Source: Pseudomonadota bacterium (GTDB lineage Bacteria > Pseudomonadota > Gammaproteobacteria > Xanthomonadales > Rhodanobacteraceae). Taken from it: a stretch of 7,748 nt of DNA. Shown here one piece after another: positions 1 through 7,122 of the stretch. The stretch is taken from contig JAJXTX010000026.1 of the NCBI GenBank assembly GCA_021783385.1, forward strand, positions 1 through 7,748, written 5' to 3'. A program made the position numbers and the translations under genes. Below the pieces are notes generated by a model. That model did no database searches. It saw nothing but the letters and a program-made list of their open reading frames with translations, and was not told the origin of the DNA. Numbering within the stretch: position 1 is the first letter of the stretch; every line of letters begins with the position of its first letter.

Positions 1-69
1 GTCGCCGCCGAGGGCGACAGTGCCGAAACCATCATCCGCAAGGCGCTGCGCGCCGCACTCGGGAGCTGA
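1..69 (+). CDS. ruvA: RuvA, Holliday junction branch-migration subunit (C-terminal fragment)
   Basis: This is an open frame from the first base to a TGA at 67-69, giving 22 residues that end in AETIIRKALRAALGS. From memory, the E. coli RuvA C-terminus ends SSETLIREALRAAL, which matches closely. This end belongs to RuvA domain III, the mobile part that contacts RuvB. RuvA binds the four-way DNA junction as a tetramer and loads the RuvB motor. The fragment ends four bases before the proposed kup start, and ruvB lies one gene further on, which supports the call. The N-terminal bulk lies outside the window. The match is short, so the call rests on the tail motif plus the neighbouring ruvB. Confidence 0.8.
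   Translation, partial: VAAEGDSAETIIRKALRAALGS
61..65 (+). promoter_or_regulatory. Ribosome binding site deciding the kup start
   Basis: GGGAG lies eight bases upstream of the GTG at 74 and inside the last codons of ruvA. It favours GTG 74 over the earlier in-frame GTG at 20, which would lie inside ruvA. It also favours it over ATG 101, whose only purine stretch (GAGCGAG) abuts the start codon with no spacer. Confidence 0.5.
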
Positions 70-73
70 TCCA

Positions 74-1966
74 GTGACTGCAGAATCCATCCAGAGCGAG
101 ATGACCAAGCGTCGTCTGGCCAGTCTGGGCCTTGGTGCCATCGGCGTGGTCTACGGTGACATCGGCACCAGCCCGTTGTACACGATGAACCAGACGCTGA
201 CCCATGACGGCATGAGGGTGACGCCGGAGAGCGTCTACGGCGTGCTCTCGCTGATCTTCTGGGCGCAGATCCTGGTGGTGTCGCTGAAGTACGTGGTGTT
301 CATCATGCGCGCCGACAACAAGGGCGAGGGCGGCATCATGGCGCTTATGGCGCTGGCGCAGCGCAGCGTGCGCGAACGGCCGCAGCTGCGCTGGGGGCTG
401 GCGCTGCTGGGCATCTTCGGCGCGGCGCTGTTCTATGGCGATGGCGTGATCACGCCGGCGATCTCGGTGCTGGGCGCAGTCGAGGGCCTCAAGGTGGTGG
501 CGCCGCATCTGTCCCACTGGGTGGTGCCGATCAGCCTGATCATCCTGCTGCTGCTGTTCACCATCCAGCGCGGTGGCACCGAGCGGGTGGGGCGGCTGTT
601 CGGACCGATCATGGTGGTTTGGTTCGTCACCATCGCCCTGCTCGGCGTGCAGATGATCGCGCGCAATCCGCACGTGCTGTACGCGCTGGATCCGCGTCAC
701 GCAGTGTGGTTTTTCCAGACCCATGGCTTCCGCGGCTTCCTTGCGCTGGGCGGCGTGGTGCTGGCGCTCACTGGCGCCGAGGCGCTGTATGCGGACATGG
801 GCCACTTCGGCAAGAAGCCCATCCGGCTGGCGTGGTTCAGCTTCGTGCTGCCGGCGCTGGTACTCAACTATTTCGGTCAGGGCGCACTGCTGCTGGATGA
901 TCCGACCGCCATCGACAATCCGTTCTTCCGGCTGGCGCCGGACATCCTGCGTGCGCCGCTGATCGCGCTGGCCTGCGTGGCCGCGGTGATCGCCTCGCAG
1001 GCGGTGATCTCCGGTGCCTACTCGATGACGCGCGAGGCGATGTCGCTGGGCTACTCGCCGCGGATGGCGGTAGTGCATACCTCCAGCGAGATGTCCGGGC
1101 AGGTGTTTGTGCCGTGGGTGAACTATTTCCTGCTGATCATGGTGATGCTGGCGGTGGTCGGCTTCGGCTCGTCCGACAGCCTGGGCGCGGCCTACGGCAT
1201 CGCGGTTACCGGCACCATGACGATCACCTCGCTGCTGGCGCTGGTGGTGGCGCGCTACCAGTGGGGCTGGAGTCGCCTCACGGTGATCAGCGTGGGCTCG
1301 CTGTTCCTGGTGATCGACCTGTCGTTCTTCAGCGCCAACCTGATCAAGGTGGAATACGGCGGCTGGTTCCCGCTGGTACTGGGCGTGGTGGTTTTCACCA
1401 TGATGACCACCTGGCGGCGCGGCCGCGAGCTGGTGGTGCGCGAGATCAAGCAGTCCGGCCTGGCGCTGGCGCCGTTCATCGTCAACATTACCCAGCATCC
1501 GCCGCTGCGGGTGCCGGGCACGGCCATTTTCCTCACCGCCAACCAGCATTCCGTGCCGCACGCCATGTTGCATAACCTCAAGCACAACAAGGTGCTGCAC
1601 GAGCGCAACCTGCTGCTCACGGTGGATATGCTGGAAACGCCGCTGGCCGATCCGGATGAACGCATTCAGATCACTTCGCTGGGCGACGAGTTCTTCGGCC
1701 TGGAGCTGCGCTTCGGCTTCGCCGAGGACCCGAACATTCCGCTGGCGCTGTCGCAGTGCGGCCGACAGGGTCTGTCCTTCGACATGATGGACACCACGTT
1801 CTTCCTGTCGCGCGAGACCATCGTTTCCGACAAGCGGCGCCCTGGCATGGTGCTGTGGCGTGACCGGCTGTTCGCTTTCATGGCGCGCAATGCAATGCCG
1901 GCCACCGCGTTCTTCAAGATTCCCGGCAACCGCCTGATCGAGCTGGGCGCGCAGGTCGAGATCTAG
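74..1966 (+). CDS. kup: Kup, low-affinity potassium:proton symporter (KUP/HAK/KT family)
   Basis: The protein has 630 residues from GTG 74 (621 if ATG 101 is used; E. coli Kup has 622). It is an inner-membrane K+ uptake protein, probably H+-coupled. Residues about 17-450 are a polytopic membrane domain of roughly 12 helices, and about 455-630 form a soluble cytoplasmic tail. Family signatures are intact: GVVYGDIGTSPLY at 24-36, DNKGEGGIMAL at 81-91, FYGDGVITPAIS at 120-131, SGAYSMTREAM near 313-323 and AAYGIAVTGTM near 372-382. D29, Y36, D123, T127 and S131 keep the spacing of K+-site residues I recall from the KimA structure. The gene starts four bases after ruvA, so it is probably cotranscribed with it. 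It then separates ruvA from ruvB. No regulatory site specific to kup is visible. Identity is secure; the exact start is less so. Confidence 0.95.
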   Translation: MTAESIQSEMTKRRLASLGLGAIGVVYGDIGTSPLYTMNQTLTHDGMRVTPESVYGVLSLIFWAQILVVSLKYVVFIMRADNKGEGGIMALMALAQRSVRERPQLRWGLALLGIFGAALFYGDGVITPAISVLGAVEGLKVVAPHLSHWVVPISLIILLLLFTIQRGGTERVGRLFGPIMVVWFVTIALLGVQMIARNPHVLYALDPRHAVWFFQTHGFRGFLALGGVVLALTGAEALYADMGHFGKKPIRLAWFSFVLPALVLNYFGQGALLLDDPTAIDNPFFRLAPDILRAPLIALACVAAVIASQAVISGAYSMTREAMSLGYSPRMAVVHTSSEMSGQVFVPWVNYFLLIMVMLAVVGFGSSDSLGAAYGIAVTGTMTITSLLALVVARYQWGWSRLTVISVGSLFLVIDLSFFSANLIKVEYGGWFPLVLGVVVFTMMTTWRRGRELVVREIKQSGLALAPFIVNITQHPPLRVPGTAIFLTANQHSVPHAMLHNLKHNKVLHERNLLLTVDMLETPLADPDERIQITSLGDEFFGLELRFGFAEDPNIPLALSQCGRQGLSFDMMDTTFFLSRETIVSDKRRPGMVLWRDRLFAFMARNAMPATAFFKIPGNRLIELGAQVEI

Positions 1967-1994
1967 GCAGCGGCCGGCGAGGGTCCGGGTCGAT

Positions 1995-2022
1995 GTTCCC
2001 TGTTCCCCGCTGCCGGTTCCCC
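1995..2022 (+). repeat. GTTCCC heptad repeat in the kup-ruvB spacer
   Basis: GTTCCC occurs at 1995-2000, 2002-2007 and 2016-2021, so the copies are offset by 7 and then 14 bases, on one heptad register. The middle unit (2009-2015, GCTGCCG) is degenerate. On the other strand this reads as GGGAAC units. From memory, heptad arrays of GGGAAT/GGGAAC type are common between genes in Xanthomonas-like genomes, and their function is not known to me. The array lies just upstream of the ruvB -10 box and occupies the place where a -35 would be expected. Confidence 0.5.
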
Positions 2023-2023
2023 G

Positions 2024-2036
2024 CATAATGCCGGCA
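2024..2036 (+). promoter_or_regulatory. Candidate sigma-70 -10 box placing the ruvB transcript start at its ATG
   Basis: CATAAT at 2024-2029 matches TATAAT at five of six positions. A transcript start about seven bases after the box falls on the A of the ruvB ATG (2036), which would give a leaderless mRNA. Consistent with that, no Shine-Dalgarno sequence precedes the ATG. No convincing -35 lies 16-18 bases upstream; that place is taken by the GTTCCC repeat. The start codon lies within a 10-base palindrome, ATGCCGGCAT, at 2028-2037. No CTG-N10-CAG LexA-type box is visible here. Confidence 0.45.
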
Positions 2037-3085
2037 TGACCGAAGCCCGCATCATCACTGCTGCCGCGCAGCTCGACGACGCGGCGCTGGAAGCCACCAT
2101 TCGCCCGCAGCGGCTGGCCGAGTATCTCGGGCAGCAGCCGGTGCGCGAGCAACTGTCGATCTACATCGAGGCGGCCAGAAAGCGCGGCGGGGCGCTGGAT
2201 CATGTGCTGATTTTCGGGCCGCCCGGGCTGGGCAAGACCACGCTGTCGCACGTGATCGCCAACGAGCTCGGCGTCAACCTGCGCTCGACCTCCGGCCCGG
2301 TGCTGGAGCGCGCCGGCGACCTGGCCGCGCTGCTCACCAATCTGGAGCCGAACGACGTGCTGTTCGTCGACGAGATCCATCGGCTGTCGCCGGTGGTGGA
2401 GGAGGTGCTGTACCCGGCGATGGAGGATTTCCAGATCGACATCATGATCGGCGAAGGCCCGGCTGCGCGCTCGATCAAGCTGGATCTGCCGCCGTTCACG
2501 CTGATCGGCGCCACCACCCGTGCCGGCATGCTCACCGCGCCGCTGCGCGACCGCTTCGGCATCGTGCAGCGGCTGGAGTTCTACACCACCGACGAGCTCA
2601 GCGCGATTGTGCGGCGGGCGGCACGCATCCTCGGCATCACCTGCGCACCGGAGGGCGCGCACGAGATCGCCCGTCGCTCGCGCGGCACCCCGCGCATCGC
2701 CAACCGACTGCTGCGTCGCGTGCGCGATTACGCCGAAGTGCGCGCTGGCGGCGAGATCACGCTGGCAGTGGCGCAGGCCGCGCTGGACATGCTGAAGATC
2801 GATCCGGAAGGTTTCGACGAACTCGATCGGCGCCTGCTCGGCCTGATCGTGGAGAATTTCGACGGCGGCCCGGTCGGGGTGGAGTCGCTGGCCGCCGCGC
2901 TGAGCGAGGACCGCGGCACGCTGGAGGACGTGGTGGAGCCGTTCCTGATCCAGCAGGGCTACCTGATCCGCACCGCGCGCGGGCGCATGGTGAGCGCGAA
3001 GGGCTGGCGCCATCTCGGCCTGACCCCGCCGCCGCGGCAACCGCAGCCGAGCGACCTGTTCCAGGCCGCCGCCGGCGATGACTGA
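2036..3085 (+). CDS. ruvB: RuvB, Holliday junction branch-migration ATPase
   Basis: The protein has 349 residues, about the usual length. RuvB is a hexameric AAA+ DNA motor that, with RuvA, drives branch migration of Holliday junctions during recombinational repair, after which RuvC resolves them. All parts are present: Walker A GPPGLGKT at 61-68, Walker B LFVDEIH at 109-115, sensor 1 TLIGATTR at 155-162, the arginine-finger region PLRDRF at 169-174, and sensor 2 [13 protein letters not shown] at 216-228. A C-terminal winged helix (about 255-335) includes [19 protein letters not shown]. The ATG at 2036 has no ribosome binding site, but the conserved [12 protein letters not shown] follows at the expected distance. 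The end overlaps ybgC by eight bases, linking DNA repair to the tol genes in one transcript. Kup separates it from ruvA, unlike the adjacent ruvAB of E. coli. Confidence 0.97.
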   Translation: MTEARIITAAAQLDDAALEATIRPQRLAEYLGQQPVREQLSIYIEAARKRGGALDHVLIFGPPGLGKTTLSHVIANELGVNLRSTSGPVLERAGDLAALLTNLEPNDVLFVDEIHRLSPVVEEVLYPAMEDFQIDIMIGEGPAARSIKLDLPPFTLIGATTRAGMLTAPLRDRFGIVQRLEFYTTDELSAIVRRAARILGITCAPEGAHEIARRSRGTPRIANRLLRRVRDYAEVRAGGEITLAVAQAALDMLKIDPEGFDELDRRLLGLIVENFDGGPVGVESLAAALSEDRGTLEDVVEPFLIQQGYLIRTARGRMVSAKGWRHLGLTPPPRQPQPSDLFQAAAGDD

Positions 3086-3497
3086 ATCCGCGCCGAAGCC
3101 ACCCTTTCGCTGGCCGGTGCGGGTGTACTGGGAAGACACCGACGCCGGTGGCGTGGTCTATCACGCCAGCTATCTGCGCTTCCTGGAGCGCGCTCGCAGC
3201 GAATGGCTGCGCGGGCTGGGCATCGACCAGTTGGCGTTCAAGCAGGCCACCGGGCTGGCGTTCCTGGTGCGCGAGATGCACATCGACTTCCTCCAGGCCG
3301 CCCTGCTGGATGATGAACTGTCGGTCACGGTGGAAGTCAAACAGCGGCGCGCAGCCAGTATCCTGTTCGACCAGTGCATCACCCGTGCCGATGGCAGCCG
3401 GCTGATTCGCGCCGAGGTGCGGGTGGCCTGCGTGGACGTGCTGCGCATGCGCGCGGCGCCGATTCCGACCGATCTTTTTCCCGAACCTGCCCCCTGA
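3078..3497 (+). CDS. ybgC: YbgC, hotdog-fold acyl-CoA thioesterase of the tol-pal cluster
   Basis: This 139-residue protein is of the 4-hydroxybenzoyl-CoA thioesterase-like hotdog fold. The family signature is [19 protein letters not shown] at 18-36, and D22 aligns with the catalytic aspartate of 4-HBA-CoA thioesterase (D17). The family hydrolyses acyl-CoA thioesters in the cytoplasm; the physiological substrate is unsettled, and a link to phospholipid metabolism has been proposed. It begins inside the end of ruvB (overlap ATGACTGA, 3078-3085) and has no clear ribosome binding site of its own, so translation is probably coupled to ruvB. It lies 32 bases before tolQ, its usual place. The length and all signature residues are normal. 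Confidence 0.95.
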   Translation: MTESAPKPPFRWPVRVYWEDTDAGGVVYHASYLRFLERARSEWLRGLGIDQLAFKQATGLAFLVREMHIDFLQAALLDDELSVTVEVKQRRAASILFDQCITRADGSRLIRAEVRVACVDVLRMRAAPIPTDLFPEPAP

Positions 3498-3529
3498 CCC
3501 CAAGCCGACTGGCGGAGAACCTTCAAGCA

Positions 3530-4216
3530 ATGAACGGTGGACTGAACATTTTCTCGCTGATCTCGGATTCGAGCTGGCCGGTCAAGGCGGTGCTGGCGAT
3601 ACTGCTGGTTGGCTCGTTCCTGTCATGGGTCATCATTCTCCGCAAGCATGCGCAGACCAAAGCCGCGCTGGAGAGCGCCGAGGCGTTCGAGGAGCGCTTC
3701 TGGTCCGGCGGCGATCTGGCCCAGCTGTTTCGCGAAGTCAGTAATCGCGGTGCCAGCAACGGCGGCATCGAGAACATCTTCGAGTCCGGTTTCCGCGAAT
3801 TCGCCCGCCAGCGCCAGCGCAAGAACCACGATCCACGCAGCGTGATGGAGAGCTCCGAGCGCGCCATGCGCGTGGCCGGTTCGCGCGAAATCGGCCTGCT
3901 CGAGCGCAATCTGGAGTTTCTCGCCAATGTCGGTTCGATCAGCCCTTACGTGGGCCTGTTCGGCACCGTGTGGGGCATCATGGGCGCGTTCCAGGGCCTC
4001 GGCGAGATGAAGGACGTCACCATCGCGGTGGTCGCGCCGCACATCTCCGAAGCGCTGATCGCCACCGCCATGGGCCTGTTTGCCGCGATTCCGGCGCAAT
4101 GGATGTACAACCGGTTCGCCACCAAGGTCGAGCGTATCGCCTCGCATTACGACGTGTTCCAGGAGGAGTTCTCCTCGGTGCTGCAGCGGCAGATCCAGAC
4201 CGACGACGCGGCCTGA
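3530..4216 (+). CDS. tolQ: TolQ, inner-membrane motor subunit of Tol-Pal
   Basis: The protein has 228 residues (E. coli has 230) and belongs to the MotA/TolQ/ExbB family. With TolR it forms the proton channel that energises TolA and drives outer-membrane constriction at division. Three membrane segments are visible at about 16-38, 133-155 and 168-193. The conserved pore region NVGSISPYVGLFGTVWGIMG starts at 133, and T145 and T179 stand where the TolQ/ExbB channel threonines do. A frame upstream of 3530 stays open, but the chosen ATG gives the expected N-terminus (MNGGLNIFSLI) and has GGAG at 3514-3517. That site is 12 bases away, slightly far. TolR follows after 14 bases. Nothing is unusual. 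Confidence 0.97.
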   Translation: MNGGLNIFSLISDSSWPVKAVLAILLVGSFLSWVIILRKHAQTKAALESAEAFEERFWSGGDLAQLFREVSNRGASNGGIENIFESGFREFARQRQRKNHDPRSVMESSERAMRVAGSREIGLLERNLEFLANVGSISPYVGLFGTVWGIMGAFQGLGEMKDVTIAVVAPHISEALIATAMGLFAAIPAQWMYNRFATKVERIASHYDVFQEEFSSVLQRQIQTDDAA

Positions 4217-4230
4217 GCGGAGCAGCCGTC

Positions 4231-4678
<448 letters not shown>

Positions 4679-4692
<14 letters not shown>

Positions 4693-5623
4693 GGCGACGC
4701 CGAAGGCGGTCGTGCTCTCCGCCATCCTGCATATCGGCATCGTGGGGTTTCTGTTCCTCGCGATCCTGCCGTGCTCGCGCTACGAGGCGTTTTTCGATGC
4801 GCTGGGCCTGCCGGCCTGGATGAATCCGATCACCTGCTCAAAGCCGCTGCAGCTGCAGGGTCCCATCATCGAGGCTACCCTGATCGGCCCCACCGGCAGC
4901 CCGCCGCCCAAGGCGGTGAAGGCCAAACCGGTGCCGAATTCGGTGCCGCCGCCGCCGTCCGTGCCACCCCCGCCGCCCCCGCCCACGCCCGACAAGCCGG
5001 TGGTGAAGTCGCTTCCGCCGCCGCCCGATCATCCCGATGTGAAGGATCAGGAGAAGGTGGTGGAGGACGCTGCGCTGCAGGCCGAGGCCAAGCAGCTGCA
5101 GGAAGAAAAGCAGCGCCAGCGGCAGTCCGAGCTGGACGCGCAGGCGGCCAGGCAGAAGGCGGAAAAGCAGAAGCAGCTGGACGAAATCTTCAAGAAGATG
5201 GACCAGGCGGCGGCGCAGACCAGGAAGCTGGACAACACCGCGCGCCAGGCCAGGCAGCAGATGGCCGACCTGAAAAACGCCCAGGCCGACGGCCAGCCCG
5301 ACCTGCCCAACACCGCGCAGCGCCAGACCGGCAACAACAGCCCCAACAGCAGCCTGAGCGACGCCTATGCGGCCGCCATTCAGAATGCGGTCACACCGAA
5401 CTGGTTGCGGCCGGATAACATGCCGGATGTCCCGTGCGTGGTGCACATCGTGCAAATGATCGGCGGCGACGTGATGAGCGCCAAGGTCGACCCCAGCTGT
5501 CCCTACGACGACGCCGGCAAGCGCTCGATCGAAAATGCGGTACTCCGGACCAAGACCCTGCCTTACAAGGGTTTTGAGAGCGTGTTCAGTCGCGACATCA
5601 CCCTCACCTTCAGACCGCAATGA
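4679..5623 (+). CDS. tolA: TolA, periplasm-spanning coupler of Tol-Pal
   Basis: The protein has 314 residues, well short of the 421 in E. coli. TolA links the TolQR motor to TolB and Pal at the outer membrane. A membrane helix lies at about 10-30 with S14 and H18 in SAILH, matching S18/H22 of E. coli, which contact TolQR. Residues 31-62 are an added periplasmic segment with C32 and C53, followed by IIEATLIG. A proline-rich stretch (about 75-118) includes a run of seven prolines. A charged Ala/Gln/Lys coiled coil covers about 122-200 and a polar Asn/Gln/Ser linker about 201-225. The C-terminal globular domain (226-314) has C253 and C274, likely the conserved disulfide. The start overlaps tolR and lacks a strong ribosome binding site. 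The stop overlaps the tolB ATG. The call rests on position, architecture and the C-terminal domain. Confidence 0.93.
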
Positions 5624-6951
5624 TCAAACCCATGCGCAAACTCAGTTCACGCTTCGCCCTCATCCTGCTGGCCTTGGCGGCCCTGCTGGCCGGCCCCGCG
5701 GCGGCCCAGTCGCTGAATGTCGACATCGTCGGCGGGCTCAAGACAGCCACCCCGATCGTGGTGGTGCCGTTCGCCCAGCAGGGCGGCACGCCGCTGCCCA
5801 CCGACGTCGCCGACGTGATCCGCAACGACTTCAACCGCTCCGGCAAGTTCCGCGCGCTGGCCAAGAGCGACATCGTCGAGCAGCCCTCGCGCGGTGCGGA
5901 CATCAAGTTCGCCACCTGGCGCCTGCTGAAGCAGGACTACATCACCGTCGGGCGCATCATCGACGCCGGCGGCGGCATGCTGCGGGTTGAATACGAGCTG
6001 TGGGACGTCAACAAGCAGCAGAGCCTGCTTGCCCAGGCGTTCACCGCTCCCGCCGGCGACCTGCGCGGCGTGGCGCACCAGATCGCCGACCAGATCTACC
6101 AGAAGATCACCGGCGTGCGCGGCGCATTCTGGACGCGCATCGCCTACATCACCGCAGTGGGGCTGGGCGACCACACCACCTATTCGCTGATCGTGGCCGA
6201 TTCGGATGGCTACAACCCGCAGGTGGTGGCGCGCTCCAAGGAGTCGCTGCTGTCGCCGGCATGGTCGCCGGACGGCAAGAAAATCGCCTACGTCTCGTTC
6301 GAGAGCGGCAACTCCAACATCTACGTGCAGGACATCAGCACCGGTTCGCGCCAGCTGGTGGAATCCCACCCCAGGGGCATCAACGGCGCCCCGGCATGGT
6401 CGCCCGACGGCACCAAGCTGGCGGTGGCGCTGTCGTTTGCAGGCAATCTCAACATCTACGTGCTGGATCTGGCCACTCGCAAGGAAACGCGGCTGACCAC
6501 CAACAACCTGGCGATCAATACCGAGCCGGTCTGGGCGCCGGATGGCCAGAGCATCTACTTCACCTCCGACCGTTCCGGTCAGCCGCAGATCTACCAGATT
6601 CCCGCCACTGGCGGCAGCGCCCAGCGGATCACTTTCCAGGGCCAGAACAACGCCAAGGCAGCCGTGAGCTACGACGGCAAGCAACTCGCGATGGTGCAGG
6701 GCAACGGGAACGTGTATCGTATTGCCATCATGGATCGCAGCCTGGGTGACCAGGTGCGCTTCATTTCGCCGGGTCCGCTTGACGATTCACCGAGTTTTGC
6801 TCCAAACGCCAGCATGCTGCTGTATGCCGCCACGGATGGGCGCCGCGGGGTCTTGTACGCTGTTTCGAATGACGGTCTGGTGCGCCAGCGTCTGGTGCTT
6901 GCCGACGGCAACGTGCAGGAGCCAGCGTGGGGTCCGTACCGGCAACGCTGA
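5620..6951 (+). CDS. tolB: TolB, periplasmic beta-propeller of Tol-Pal
   Basis: The protein has 443 residues (E. coli has 430). A Sec signal peptide is clear: basic KPMRKLSSR, a hydrophobic core, and AAA before Q30, so cleavage is likely after A29. The mature N-terminus (SLNVDIVGG) is the segment that binds TolA in the E. coli protein. An alpha/beta domain (about 30-165) precedes a beta-propeller whose blades show WSPDGK at 215, WSPDGT at 260, WAPDGQ at 305, a degenerate YDGK at 351 and FAPNAS at 393, with a period near 45 residues. TolB binds Pal through the propeller. The ATG at 5620 overlaps the tolA stop (ATGA). An in-frame ATG at 5632 would still leave a signal peptide. Neither has a ribosome binding site, so coupling to tolA is likely. 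The last codons also form half of a possible terminator. Confidence 0.97.
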   Translation: MIKPMRKLSSRFALILLALAALLAGPAAAQSLNVDIVGGLKTATPIVVVPFAQQGGTPLPTDVADVIRNDFNRSGKFRALAKSDIVEQPSRGADIKFATWRLLKQDYITVGRIIDAGGGMLRVEYELWDVNKQQSLLAQAFTAPAGDLRGVAHQIADQIYQKITGVRGAFWTRIAYITAVGLGDHTTYSLIVADSDGYNPQVVARSKESLLSPAWSPDGKKIAYVSFESGNSNIYVQDISTGSRQLVESHPRGINGAPAWSPDGTKLAVALSFAGNLNIYVLDLATRKETRLTTNNLAINTEPVWAPDGQSIYFTSDRSGQPQIYQIPATGGSAQRITFQGQNNAKAAVSYDGKQLAMVQGNGNVYRIAIMDRSLGDQVRFISPGPLDDSPSFAPNASMLLYAATDGRRGVLYAVSNDGLVRQRLVLADGNVQEPAWGPYRQR

Positions 6952-6958
6952 TTTTTTT
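6923..6958 (+). terminator. Possible intrinsic terminator overlapping the end of tolB
   Basis: CAGCGT (6923-6928) pairs perfectly with ACGCTG (6945-6950). Inside, GGT (6931-6933) pairs with ACC (6938-6940) around a four-base loop, leaving a 2x4 internal bulge. One A separates the stem from seven T (6952-6958). The right arm contains the first two bases of the tolB stop codon. The broken stem is weak, but the only T7 run near a stop codon in the window sits directly after it. It would end the ruvB-tolB transcript or reduce read-through into pal. Confidence 0.4.
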
Positions 6959-7039
6959 GCTTGCTGCAGTGCGCAAGTACTGCGACATGATACCCAGGGA
7001 TCGGGTCCGTACAGCGCCTCGTGCTGCTGTCGGTTCTAA

Positions 7040-7064
7040 GCAGTGATGCCTGACGCGTCACTGC
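7040..7064 (+). repeat. Inverted repeat 1 in the tolB-pal spacer
   Basis: GCAGTGA (7040-7046) and TCACTGC (7058-7064) form a perfect 7-base stem with an 11-base loop. A second perfect palindrome, TGACGCGTCA (7051-7060), overlaps the loop and right arm, so two folds compete. No T tract follows. It could be an RNA hairpin or a protein-binding site; nothing decides between them. Confidence 0.4.
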
Positions 7065-7069
7065 CAGTC

Positions 7070-7103
7070 AGAGCGACCGTGCAGCGGCATTCACGGTCGC
7101 TCT
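7070..7103 (+). terminator. Strong inverted repeat 2 in the tolB-pal spacer, terminator-like
   Basis: AGAGCGACCGTG (7070-7081) and CACGGTCGCTCT (7092-7103) form a perfect 12-base stem with a 10-base loop, the strongest hairpin I see in the window. Only one further T (7104) follows before G and C, so it lacks the U tract of a classical terminator. It may still end or protect the 3' end of the upstream transcript, possibly with Rho. Its right arm overlaps the candidate -35 of pal. Confidence 0.5.
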
Positions 7104-7118
7104 TGCACGTGTCAAAAT
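7090..7118 (+). promoter_or_regulatory. Candidate sigma-70 promoter for pal
   Basis: TTCACG (7090-7095) and CAAAAT (7113-7118) each match four of six consensus bases, with a 17-base spacer. The start would be near 7125, leaving a leader of about 76 bases before pal. The AT-rich patch at 7113-7120 stands out in a GC-rich genome. Pal needs far more protein than the other Tol components in well-studied bacteria, so its own promoter is expected. The exact boxes are a weak prediction. Confidence 0.35.
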
Positions 7119-7122
7119 AACA

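Noticed and set aside
20..73. Kup starting at the earlier GTG at 20
   Set aside because: It would run through the end of ruvA and add 18 residues without family similarity. GTG 74 has a proper ribosome binding site and follows the ruvA stop.
1966..2014. Inverted repeat GGCAGCGG / CCGCTGCC in the kup-ruvB spacer as a kup terminator
   Set aside because: The 8-base arms are 33 bases apart and no T tract follows, so it is weak as a terminator and could be chance in GC-rich DNA.
32..3139. A 1035-codon open frame on the minus strand opposite kup and ruvB
   Set aside because: It is in codon register with both kup and ruvB, so its stops would need sense codons TTA, CTA or TCA, which are rare in this GC-rich genome. 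Its translation is rich in His, Arg and Gln with no recognisable domain, while the + strand encodes two clear conserved proteins.
4945..4993. CCG-rich tract in tolA as a microsatellite or slippage site
   Set aside because: The codons are mixed (ccg, ccc, cca) and the tract encodes the proline-rich linker, so it reads as ordinary coding sequence rather than a uniform simple repeat.
5647..6684. A 345-codon open frame on the minus strand opposite tolB
   Set aside because: It has the same antisense-register effect as the frame opposite kup and ruvB. The composition is His/Arg/Gly-rich and tolB on the + strand is unmistakable.
6961..6991. Possible promoter for a small RNA after tolB (TTGCTG and CATGAT)
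   Set aside because: The spacer is 19 bases and the -35 match is poor, so there is not enough to report a promoter without transcript data.
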